Positions 26,371 through 34,800 of a DNA stretch of 64,000 bases are shown piece by piece. The number at the start of each line of letters is the position of its first letter. Position 1 is the stretch's first letter. The stretch is from CBDCWQ01 sp965223435. GTDB taxonomy: Bacteria > Myxococcota > Kuafuiibacteriia > Kuafuiibacteriales > Kuafuiibacteriaceae. The position numbers were made by a program, and so were the translations under genes. The notes under the pieces are model-generated. The model worked only from the letters and a program-made list of their open reading frames with translations, had not been told where the DNA came from and did no database searches. The stretch spans positions 62,001 through 126,000 of the forward strand of contig CBDCWQ010000023.1 of NCBI GenBank assembly GCA_965223435.1, read 5' to 3'.

Positions 26371-27849
26371 ATGTACACAGCCCCAACACCCCTTTTACAA
26401 AAAAGCCCGAGGCGCGTTTTCGCCGACTTGTCTTGTCTTGGTCTCTTGTCGTGCGTGGCGACGGCCATGCTGGCACAACCCAAGGCCCATGCGCAAAATT
26501 TGAACGAGGCGCCCAAACCGCTCGCTGAAGCGACCAAAAAGGAAATCGACAAGGCGCTTTGTCGGAAGCGTCGGAGCGTGAGGCGTACGAAAGTGACTCG
26601 GGACCCCAAGACCGGCAAGATTCGAAGGAGATCCTACAGTAAGAAAATACAGCCCCCAGTCATCTCCCCGCCGGAGGCTGCGGCCCGCATCAAGGCGTTT
26701 TGCACCAAGTACTTGGCCAAATCGTGTTCCGAGGCGCGCATCAAGGTGCGAAAGCTGAAGGCCCAGCTGCGCGACGCCCAAGGACGTCTCGCTGATGGGA
26801 GGGAGCTTCTCCGAGATCCAGATAAGATCGAAGAAGAGCTGGCCACCACCACAGCGTGGATCGCAGAAAACTGTCCGGATCGAGACGCTTTTATCGAGGG
26901 CCTTCTTGAAGACTACACCGTCCACATCTTTCAGACCAGCACTCGCTTGGGGAGTACGCCTCCGCCGGGGTGCACGCACTTTTTGTCTTCGGGTGGAATA
27001 GAATGCCGCAACGGGCGCGTGGTTGAGGTTCTCTACCGCTTTTATACTTGTCCGGGTGTGAGCCAGACCTATGTGACCGAGGAGATAAAAGTTGGCGAGC
27101 GTTGCCCGAAGGGCACCGCGGAAACGCCACATCCCTATCTCGGCCACCCCAAATACATACCGGTGGCCCCGATTCCGCCCGCAAAAAAAATACCTCCGAA
27201 AAAAGCGCCGGTGAAGAAAGTGCTACCCAAGGCGCCGGATGGCCCGAGGACGGAACTGAAAACTTCGTACCGACTGCCCGTGGAGTCTGGGTTGGGTGAG
27301 AGGAGCGAGGTGCAGTACGTTGGACCTACGCCAGAGCGCTCGAGCGTCATGTTTTCGGTTGTCGCCATGACCCATTTTCGGTCGGGCGATGTGCTGGCGT
27401 TGGCCGTAGAAGGGTCTGAGCTCAGCGGTTTTGCGATCGCCTTGGACCAGCTGCATCCGGGCTCTGAGCTGTTCGAGGTGGAGCCTCCTCAATTAGGGAC
27501 CCTGGAAGAAGGAGACAATGCGTTGATCTATCGCCCGAATGCTTCAACGCTTGAGTCGGATGAGTTCTGGTATATGACCCAGGACGCTGAAGGCACACTG
27601 AAGACCTGGAATGTGCTGGTCGTGCCCGACGTTGGAGATGATTTTGTCGGCTTCGAGCTTGACTGGACCTCGCTTTTTGAGGACGAACAAGCAGAAAGTG
27701 AGCCCGAAACCGTACAAGAGACTGGGCCCGCACCTGTCCTCTTGACCCCATATTTGGCGCCGGATAAACAACCCATTCCGGCAACGGCGCCACTTGGATT
27801 CGATCCCGTTTCGAGCCCACTGCTCCCCTCTAGATTTTTGGCGGAATAG
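26371..27849 (+). CDS. Exported hypothetical protein, 492 aa
   Basis: An N-terminal signal peptide is visible (RRVFADLSCLGLLSCVATAM...KAHAQ, cleavage near residue 42). Residues 45-150 are highly basic and helical with paired cysteines (KALCRKRRSV, AFCTKYLAKSCSEARI). A charged coiled-coil-like stretch lies at about 120-150. The middle has a Cys-containing beta segment (CTHFLSSGGIECRNG...CPGVSQTY). A Lys/Pro linker (PAKKIPPKKAPVKKVLPKAP) precedes a C-terminal beta domain (about 310-440) and an acidic Pro-rich tail. No family is recognised. It is 214 bases upstream of the clostripain lipoprotein on the same strand. Confidence 0.7.
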   Translation: MYTAPTPLLQKSPRRVFADLSCLGLLSCVATAMLAQPKAHAQNLNEAPKPLAEATKKEIDKALCRKRRSVRRTKVTRDPKTGKIRRRSYSKKIQPPVISPPEAAARIKAFCTKYLAKSCSEARIKVRKLKAQLRDAQGRLADGRELLRDPDKIEEELATTTAWIAENCPDRDAFIEGLLEDYTVHIFQTSTRLGSTPPPGCTHFLSSGGIECRNGRVVEVLYRFYTCPGVSQTYVTEEIKVGERCPKGTAETPHPYLGHPKYIPVAPIPPAKKIPPKKAPVKKVLPKAPDGPRTELKTSYRLPVESGLGERSEVQYVGPTPERSSVMFSVVAMTHFRSGDVLALAVEGSELSGFAIALDQLHPGSELFEVEPPQLGTLEEGDNALIYRPNASTLESDEFWYMTQDAEGTLKTWNVLVVPDVGDDFVGFELDWTSLFEDEQAESEPETVQETGPAPVLLTPYLAPDKQPIPATAPLGFDPVSSPLLPSRFLAE

Positions 27850-27900
27850 GGCGCCTTCAAAGCGTCAATTCCGACGTGGATCTAGACGTCCAGGTCTAAG

Positions 27901-27932
27901 TCCAGGTCCAGGTCCAGGTCCAGGTCCAGGTC
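27901..27932 (+). repeat. Hexanucleotide tandem repeat (TCCAGG)5
   Basis: Five perfect hexamers lie in the gap between the exported hypothetical protein and the clostripain lipoprotein, flanked by degenerate copies (CCAGGTCTAAG upstream, GAGGTCCACGTCC downstream). No convincing gene uses it, and it could vary in length by slippage. Confidence 0.8.
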
Positions 27933-28063
27933 GTCGAGGTCCACGTCCTCGAAGCCGGTTGCTTCACTCGATCATAAGCCCACCGAAACCGAGCCGGTGC
28001 GCGCGCAAGTGAGGGTCGTGTAAAAATGCCGATCCGTCACGGTTGTTCGAGCGTACCCTCTTT

Positions 28064-31000
28064 ATGCAAACAACCAAAGCTCTCGCTACGAAGGGGACCG
28101 CCAAGCGGCCATTGACCCGTCTCGGTTTGTGGATTGGGGTTCCTATTTCACTGGCAATCGGGTCCGTTCAGTGCGGCCCACCGGCTGACTTTCAGACCCA
28201 AGATTCGATTGTTCAACCGGTGTTGACGCCCGTGTCGTTGATTGAGCCGGCCAAGCCTCTGTCGTGTACGTTTGGTACCGTTCCATCAGGCACCTTGGGC
28301 GCGGCGCCGGTGCAGTGTGTGAAAAAGCTAACATCACTTCTGTTGAACGAGGTCATGTTTCGACCGAAAGCGTTCGGCAATCCTTTTGAAACCTCTGCTT
28401 GGGTGGAGCTCTTCAATTCGAGTTTTTTGCCGGTCGTTCTTGACGATGTGCGGTTGCTCAACCTCGCGGGCGATGAGCTGGTTCTGCCTAAGGTCACCAT
28501 TCCCCCGGAGGGCTATTTTTTGGTGGTATTGGGTGACGGTGTCAACGATCTCGACCTGACGGACGGACGAGGCGTGGTGTTCTTCGATGGGGTCTCTTTC
28601 TCTTTGGGAGAGTCCTCCGGCGCCCTTGGGTTGGTGGAGGCCACGGGAGCTTTTTTGGATTTTGTGGCGTGGCATGACCCTCGAAGCGGGCGGGCGTTTT
28701 TAGGAGGGCCAGCGTACACGCGAGCCGTTGCTGCGGGAGAGTGGCCCGCCGATTCGGTGTTTGAGACGCGTTTTCGCGTCGGAGCTACCGGGAAGGTGCA
28801 CACCCTTCGGGCGGGTGATTCGATGGGGCGTGATGCAACGGGGGGGGACCGAAACCGGCCCCGGGATTGGTTCACCCGCGGTGGACGCGACGCAGCCAAG
28901 CCCTCGCCGGGCCTGGACAACCGAACCGAAAAAAAGGCAGAGACGCCCGATGCGCCCGCCCATATCCCGAAGAAGAAGTGGCTTGTCCTCCTTTACATGG
29001 CTGCCGACAACGACCTCGAAAACGATATCTGGGACAACGTGAACCAAATCGAGAAGGCGCTTCAAAAACAGACGGGCCAGAACAAAACAGTGGACGCCCA
29101 TTTTGTGGTCCAGTTTGAGGGCGTGGGTGACCTCGGTGCCCAGCGAGGACTTCTTGGGGCCGATGGTTCGGACAAGACGGTGAAGTTTCAGAAGCTGAAG
29201 GGCCAGGCTGCGTTTGGGCCCGGCGAAGTGGAGATGGCCAACCCCGCCACGCTCAAAGCTTTCATTGAATGGTCGCTGACCGCATTTCAGGGGAAATATG
29301 ACAAACGCGCTCTGGTCATCTCTGGTCACGGAAACGGATGGAAGGGGCTCGGCGACGACGGGGCCTACGCGGACTGGAAGGCGGCGAACGGAAAAACGGT
29401 GCCCTCGATCATGACCATGGCTGAGCTTAGACAGGGCATTTCGCGAACCTTTGATGTCATCGCCTTTGACATGTGTTCCATGGCTGCGCTCGAGGTCGCC
29501 TACCAACTTCATGACAAGGGTCGGGATTCGAGTGCGGCCTTCGTTGCTTCTGAATTGACGGTGCCCGGCGAAGGTTTTGCCTACTCGGCCTTGGTCGGCG
29601 GCGTTGGGGGTGCTGCTACGGGTGCCGACCTGGGAAAGATGCTCGTGGATGCGTTCGATACGAAGTACGCGGAGGATGCTGGCGCTGGGGAGTGGTCGTT
29701 GTCGGCTTTTAAACTCGGTCCTCCGATTACGGAACTCTACGACAAGGTCAACCAGTTTGCCCTGGATATGGGTTCAAGTCGTCCTACGCGGACGCCGACC
29801 AAGCAGCCTGGTCTTGATGACCACCTCAACAGTGATTTTCCATCGGACAACGTGCAGGTCAGGGTAGGCAAACACCGGTCGGGGGCTGCCTCAGAGGACG
29901 ATGTGGTTGATTTGTATGATTTTGTCGAACGGGTGGGCAAGGACAGCCAGATTCCAGCGCCGTACCGGGCCGGTACGGCACCGATCATGGCGAAGGTGGT
30001 GGCCGCGCGAGTCGCGAACAAGTTTGAAATCGACAGCGCCGGTCAATTGAATGGGCTAAGCATTTACTTTCCGCTTCACCAGGACTCTGGCAAGGGTTCA
30101 AAGACCTATACGTTCAACGGAGCGGATGCGCCCAAAGCCTGGAACGATAAGAGCAAGGTCAAATACGGACCGGACGGCCGCCCTGCCGCCTTTCGGGATG
30201 CGCCCCTAGAACCGCGCCCCAACGCGCCCGGTTTTCTTTTTGCACAAAACGAGTGGGTCCACTTTTTGCATCGGATGTACGAGCCTGTTGCCCACGCGCG
30301 TTGCCGTGCTTTCAACGGTGCGAATTTTGCCTCCTGCCGAGCCGTAGGCTCCACAAACTTTGATGGCAAGCTAGTGGAGTACATGTGGGACTTGTCACCC
30401 GGCATTTCGACCGACGACGAAGACGTTGATCGAGACGGTCAAGACGAGCCGAACGATGATGTGGATGCGGTGGGTGATGGCATCAGCCTTTGGCTACCCG
30501 CCTTTGGCCTCGCCGGCGGGGGTGAGCTCGAAGGGGGCTATGGCGGTCTCCTGTTGGAACCGCTTCTGCTGACGATTCCTATTGTGCTCACGGTCTGGAA
30601 CGACATGCACGAAAAGACGGGGTCAAAGAGAGCCCGCGAGGCCGACCAAGACCTGACCTTCGTCAAGTTTATTTCCCTCCGAGAGACATGGCAGGGCGAG
30701 TCCAAGGGAACCTTGGGAAACGACCGGCTCTCCTTTTCCAATGTCACGGATGAGCCCCTCCAGTCTGTATGGGTACTGAAGACCTGGGCTCAAGGTGAAC
30801 TCGAATTGCTTTCGGTGACTGTGACCAGCGATCAGCGGGGTGTTCTTTTGGCCAAGGTGAGCCCAGAGGGCGTCGGGGAAACAGCGGGTGTACGGGTTGA
30901 GTTGGAAGAGGACGTTTTGGTGGGTGAAGACATTGCGTTTGAGTTTGTGTTCTCAGAGCTTGAGGACGTCGATGGGGACGCCGGCTACCGAGTGACCTCA

Positions 31001-31174
31001 GAGCTGGGTGCGCTGGGGCTCGACTCGACGCGTCGTGCGTCCTTCAGGCCTGAAAGCCCCCTAGAAAAGCTCGAACTCGTGCCTGAAGTGCGACCCCCAG
31101 AAGCGAGAACCTCGTTTCCCGAGTTTTTGCCTGAAGCGCGACGCCCAGAAGCCCGATCCTTGTTTCACGAATAG
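28064..31174 (+). CDS. Lipoprotein with lamin-tail domain and clostripain (C11) cysteine peptidase
   Basis: I prefer ATG 28064 over the upstream TTG at 28043; the ribosome-binding site is weak either way. The 1036-residue product has a signal ending at IGSVQC (atypical lipobox). Residues 90-205 form a lamin-tail domain (LLNEVMFRPKAF... WVELFNSS... GYFLVVLGDG). Residues 300-560 are a C11 clostripain-type peptidase: WLVLLYMAADNDLENDIW opens it, the catalytic His422 lies in ISGHGNGW and Cys471 in FDMCSMAALEV. An Asp-rich loop (DVDRDGQDEPNDDVD) and a beta C-terminus follow. The last 30 residues are a tandem repeat. Probably a surface-anchored, Arg-specific self-processing protease. Confidence 0.9.
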   Translation: MQTTKALATKGTAKRPLTRLGLWIGVPISLAIGSVQCGPPADFQTQDSIVQPVLTPVSLIEPAKPLSCTFGTVPSGTLGAAPVQCVKKLTSLLLNEVMFRPKAFGNPFETSAWVELFNSSFLPVVLDDVRLLNLAGDELVLPKVTIPPEGYFLVVLGDGVNDLDLTDGRGVVFFDGVSFSLGESSGALGLVEATGAFLDFVAWHDPRSGRAFLGGPAYTRAVAAGEWPADSVFETRFRVGATGKVHTLRAGDSMGRDATGGDRNRPRDWFTRGGRDAAKPSPGLDNRTEKKAETPDAPAHIPKKKWLVLLYMAADNDLENDIWDNVNQIEKALQKQTGQNKTVDAHFVVQFEGVGDLGAQRGLLGADGSDKTVKFQKLKGQAAFGPGEVEMANPATLKAFIEWSLTAFQGKYDKRALVISGHGNGWKGLGDDGAYADWKAANGKTVPSIMTMAELRQGISRTFDVIAFDMCSMAALEVAYQLHDKGRDSSAAFVASELTVPGEGFAYSALVGGVGGAATGADLGKMLVDAFDTKYAEDAGAGEWSLSAFKLGPPITELYDKVNQFALDMGSSRPTRTPTKQPGLDDHLNSDFPSDNVQVRVGKHRSGAASEDDVVDLYDFVERVGKDSQIPAPYRAGTAPIMAKVVAARVANKFEIDSAGQLNGLSIYFPLHQDSGKGSKTYTFNGADAPKAWNDKSKVKYGPDGRPAAFRDAPLEPRPNAPGFLFAQNEWVHFLHRMYEPVAHARCRAFNGANFASCRAVGSTNFDGKLVEYMWDLSPGISTDDEDVDRDGQDEPNDDVDAVGDGISLWLPAFGLAGGGELEGGYGGLLLEPLLLTIPIVLTVWNDMHEKTGSKRAREADQDLTFVKFISLRETWQGESKGTLGNDRLSFSNVTDEPLQSVWVLKTWAQGELELLSVTVTSDQRGVLLAKVSPEGVGETAGVRVELEEDVLVGEDIAFEFVFSELEDVDGDAGYRVTSELGALGLDSTRRASFRPESPLEKLELVPEVRPPEARTSFPEFLPEARRPEARSLFHE
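31081..31172 (+). repeat. 48-bp imperfect tandem repeat encoding the clostripain tail
   Basis: Two imperfect copies with 48-base period (31081-31128 and 31129-31172) encode PEVRPPEARTSF and PEARRPEARSLF at the extreme C-terminus. The charged Pro/Arg-rich tail is not part of the peptidase fold and may be an anchoring or spacer extension. Confidence 0.7.
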
Positions 31175-31481
31175 TCGATTGGTGTTGTCGGGTCATAGAA
31201 CGATTCGAAAATTCGATTTTCACTCTCGGATGCGCTTCAAAATTTGGCTTAGGCATTCGAGGTTCACGATCTTGTTCCCTGTTGAGGACTGAAAACCAGC
31301 CTTGAATGAAGGTGAGCTCGGTCACGCAGCGGGTCTTTTTGCTGGTGATTGAGAACTCCTGGATCCTACCTGTCGGGAGTTTCCAACAGCTCTGCCCCGT
31401 ACGCATTGAGCTACAATGCTACAAAGTGCGTGCAAGTTTGACGCAATACGACCTGGCATATGGGTTGCTCAATTGCTTGTC
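31175..31481. other. Intergenic region before the small lipoprotein
   Basis: I see no gene here. An AT-rich stretch near 31195-31225 (GATTCGAAAATTCGATTTTC) contains a short inverted repeat and could be a terminator for the clostripain gene or a promoter element; neither is certain. Confidence 0.4.
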
Positions 31482-31787
31482 ATGCAAAGCAGCACTTTTC
31501 GTTTGTGGCTAAGGGGGGCATCCCTCTTTTTTATGGTCAGCTGTACTCCCGGCGAAACGGCACAGCAAGACGTTCATGCCGCGTGCGCCGCCAAAAACAC
31601 GGACTGCCAAACTTACTCAGGCAACGACAGTGCAAACTGTCAGCTTCAAATCCACGCGGGCGCGGCCTGTGCGCTGTCGTGCACAGATGACGCAGGCCGG
31701 TGTGACGCGCGTGGGCTTTGCCGGCCGCAGGTGAATGGGGACGAGGTTGACTCGTTTTATGATGAGATCTCCGCGCCACCAGACTGA
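31482..31787 (+). CDS. Small Cys-rich lipoprotein upstream of the Rhs protein
   Basis: Starting at ATG 31482 gives 101 residues with a compact lipoprotein signal (FRLWLRGASLFFMVSC; lipobox MVSC). The mature part has about nine cysteines in a 'CAAKNTDCQTY...NCQLQ...CALSCTDDAGRCDARGLC' pattern, typical of small disulfide-rich surface domains. It ends 75 bases before the Rhs start on the same strand and is probably co-transcribed. It could be an accessory or anchoring partner of the Rhs protein. It is not an obvious immunity protein, since no inhibitor fold is recognisable. Confidence 0.7.
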   Translation: MQSSTFRLWLRGASLFFMVSCTPGETAQQDVHAACAAKNTDCQTYSGNDSANCQLQIHAGAACALSCTDDAGRCDARGLCRPQVNGDEVDSFYDEISAPPD

Positions 31788-31862
31788 ACCCAACCATCAA
31801 GAAGATTTGAGCTTCCGCGCAAGGATTATTTGCGCCTAAGGACGAGCAACCAAGGAACTAAA

Positions 31863-34800
31863 ATGGGCAAATCGAACATAGATACACAAGTACGGACAAA
31901 TGGGGTCAGAGCGGACAGAAAGCTCCTTTGCGTGGTTATGGGGGCGGCGCTCCTCACGCCGGGTCTACCGGCATGGGCTGAGGATGAGGTGCCGCCTCCT
32001 GACAATCTCATGAAAAACAATTCCACGACCGCTCAGACCGACGGTGGGTTTCAGACTGGCGTTGCGATCCAGGTTCCCCGGTTCCGCGATTTGGAACCTC
32101 AGCTAAGATTGTCTTACAGCTCAGGCCGCGAGAAAGTGAACGGCTGGTTGGGATACGGGTTCTCTCTTGCGGGGCTCTCGGTGATCGAGCGCGCCTCGCC
32201 TGGTCTCGGGCGCCCGAACTACGACGACACCGACGTGTTTGTCCTCGATGGCGAAGAGCTTATTCCGTACACCGCGTTAGGCGGACAGTACGCAACCAAG
32301 ATCCAAAGCTATGTGCGCATCCGCCGCCATCACCCTGAGCCCAACCAGTGGATGGTTGAAAGCCCAGATGGCATTCGACGGATCTACGCGCCCGTGATTT
32401 CGGTTGAGGGTGTGCCTCAGCGTTGGGCGTTGGTTCGTGTGGAAAAGCAGGTGAACGATGTCACAATCCATCAGGTTGAGTACGTTTACAAGAATCTGGA
32501 CGGTCCGGATGGCGATGCCTATCTGGAGTCCATCCTGTACAATTCCAACCGCATTCGTTTTTACTACGAGCCTCGACCCGATGAAATGATATCCGCCATC
32601 GGCGCAACAACATTGCTGCGGACCGCCCATCGTTTGGCGGCCATCGAAGTCCGAGGCCCCCTTGGCCTGGTGCGGGCTTATGACCTTTCTTACCTGTCGC
32701 CTTTGGATGCGTCATCAAAGCTCCAATTGAACGGCCGTTCTCTGTTGGCTTCCGTTCAAATGCTTGGCCAAGGCGCCCAGGTCACATCCGACGGAGTGGT
32801 CCAGGGTGTGCCTCAGGTCCCTGCGGTTCGGATGAACTGGGAGCTTCCACCGCTCACCCTGGTCGATGATGGCTTTAAGGAGGCCAACACCCCAAGTGGC
32901 CGGTGGGGCTTTTATGACCGTTCTGGAACTGGAGTAGACGCCATCTATTTTAAGGACCTGCGTGGCAAGGGAAGTGGCCGCCTCCGGGTTTTGGGGCCGA
33001 AGTCGTTGTCGCTTCAGTCCACGGTGGCGCCACCTCTTGGGGACTTCGACGGCGATGGTGATCTCGATTCCGCCGCATTCCCGCCGGAAAAGACAGAAGC
33101 CGACGACTGGCATGGATGTGACACCCTTTTTGGAGACATTGATGGGGACGGATTGACAGACCGACTCGACCAATGGAAGGCCAGCTTTTATTCGTCGAAA
33201 TGTGAGGGAGATGTCTTTTATCACCGTTCAAACGGCGAAAAAATGAAGCTCCAGTGGCGGTTTTCGAAGGGCATGCGGTTGAATGATGGATACCGCACGG
33301 CCGCCGCGCTTGTCGACTTGTCGGGCGACGGTCGGGCGGAGCTCCTCACCATCAAACTTAAGGACGGGGGCAGTCGGATTCGTGTGTACGACTTTCAGGA
33401 AAAGGACAGTCGAATCTGGGGATCAAAAATAGGACATCCCAATTTCGGGTTTGGCATGAGTTTTGCCGACGTCAACGGCGATGGCCTTGCAGACTTGATC
33501 ACGTCGTACAAGTCCAAATTCTGGGTTCAGCTTTCGACCGGAAATGATTTGGTTCCCTTTGGACCGGGGGTGTTCGAATCGAACTACGAAGCGCAGCCGA
33601 GTCGCGGGAAGGCATGGCCCCGAATGGTGTTTGCCGACATGAATGGCGACGGTCTTGCGGACATGCTCTATGTTCGCAAGAAGACACGTGAGGTCCGGGT
33701 GCGACTCAGCACGGGGGTTGGTTTTGCTGAGGAGCAAGTCTGGGCTGAGCTCCCGCGATCGATTTGGTCCCGCGGTTTTGGCGTGGGTGACTTGACGGGG
33801 GACGGAAAACCGGACTTCGCGTTTTACGCGTACGACAATGGTCCCGATGGATGGGTTGTGATGGGGTCCCGTGGGCCGCGTGCCTATCGGGTGAAAAGCG
33901 TCGAGAATGGCTACGGAAAAAAAACGGTCGTGGAATATGCGCCTTCCTCTCGTTGGCGTACGGTTTCTGATTCTTCCCAAGGTGTGCCGATGCGTGGCGT
34001 CATGTCCACCGTCAAGCGTTTGATCGTCGACGATGGACTAAACGAAACCCCTCCCGAAGTGACCGAGTTCGAATACGAAGGTGCTCGGTACGATGTGGCT
34101 CGCCGAAAATTCCTTGGATTCAGACGCGTCACCGAGAAACGACTTTGCGGTGAGGTCGTTTGCAAAAAAGCGGTGTCGACCTTTCGGCAAGACTACGCTT
34201 CGGTGGGCAAACCGGAGCGTGTTGACCAACTTGGTCCCGAGGACAAATTGCTCGTTCGCTCCGAGTACGTTTATTCTATCAACGAGACCGATGGTGTTTT
34301 CATCTCGGTCCTCGACACCGAGACCCAGACCGAGTTCGACGGCAGTCTCGAGCGAAAACGGGTCGTTGAGCATACCTATGACAACTTCGGGAACCAGACC
34401 CAGACCTTCGATCACGGGGCCCAGGGGCAAGATGACGGCATCCTGACCGTTTCCGAGTTTTTGTACCCGCGGGGCGCTGATGCACCGTACCTGGCCGCGC
34501 TTGAAATCCGAGAATCGATCTTTGGTCCCGAGCAAGAAAAATTGTTCGAAACGGTGATTGAGCGTGATGCATGGGGCAACCCGAGGGCTTCCAAAGTTCT
34601 TGCCCTAGATGATCTGCCGGACGGCACCAGCACCGAAACTTGGCGGGTGACGCGCTTCGAGTACAACGATGCCCATGGAAATCTCACAGACATCATTGAT
34701 CCGATGCTAGAGCGTACGGTTCGCGTCTACGACACGCTGTTTAACCAGTTTGTTGTTCGAGAAACCAACCCAGCGGGTCATATTGTTGAAACCAAATGGC

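Noticed and set aside
26101..26503. C-terminal 134 codons of the 290-codon DUF4291 ORF
   Set aside because: Composition changes abruptly after IEDIS and the coding-like signal is in another frame, so this is read-through into foreign DNA.
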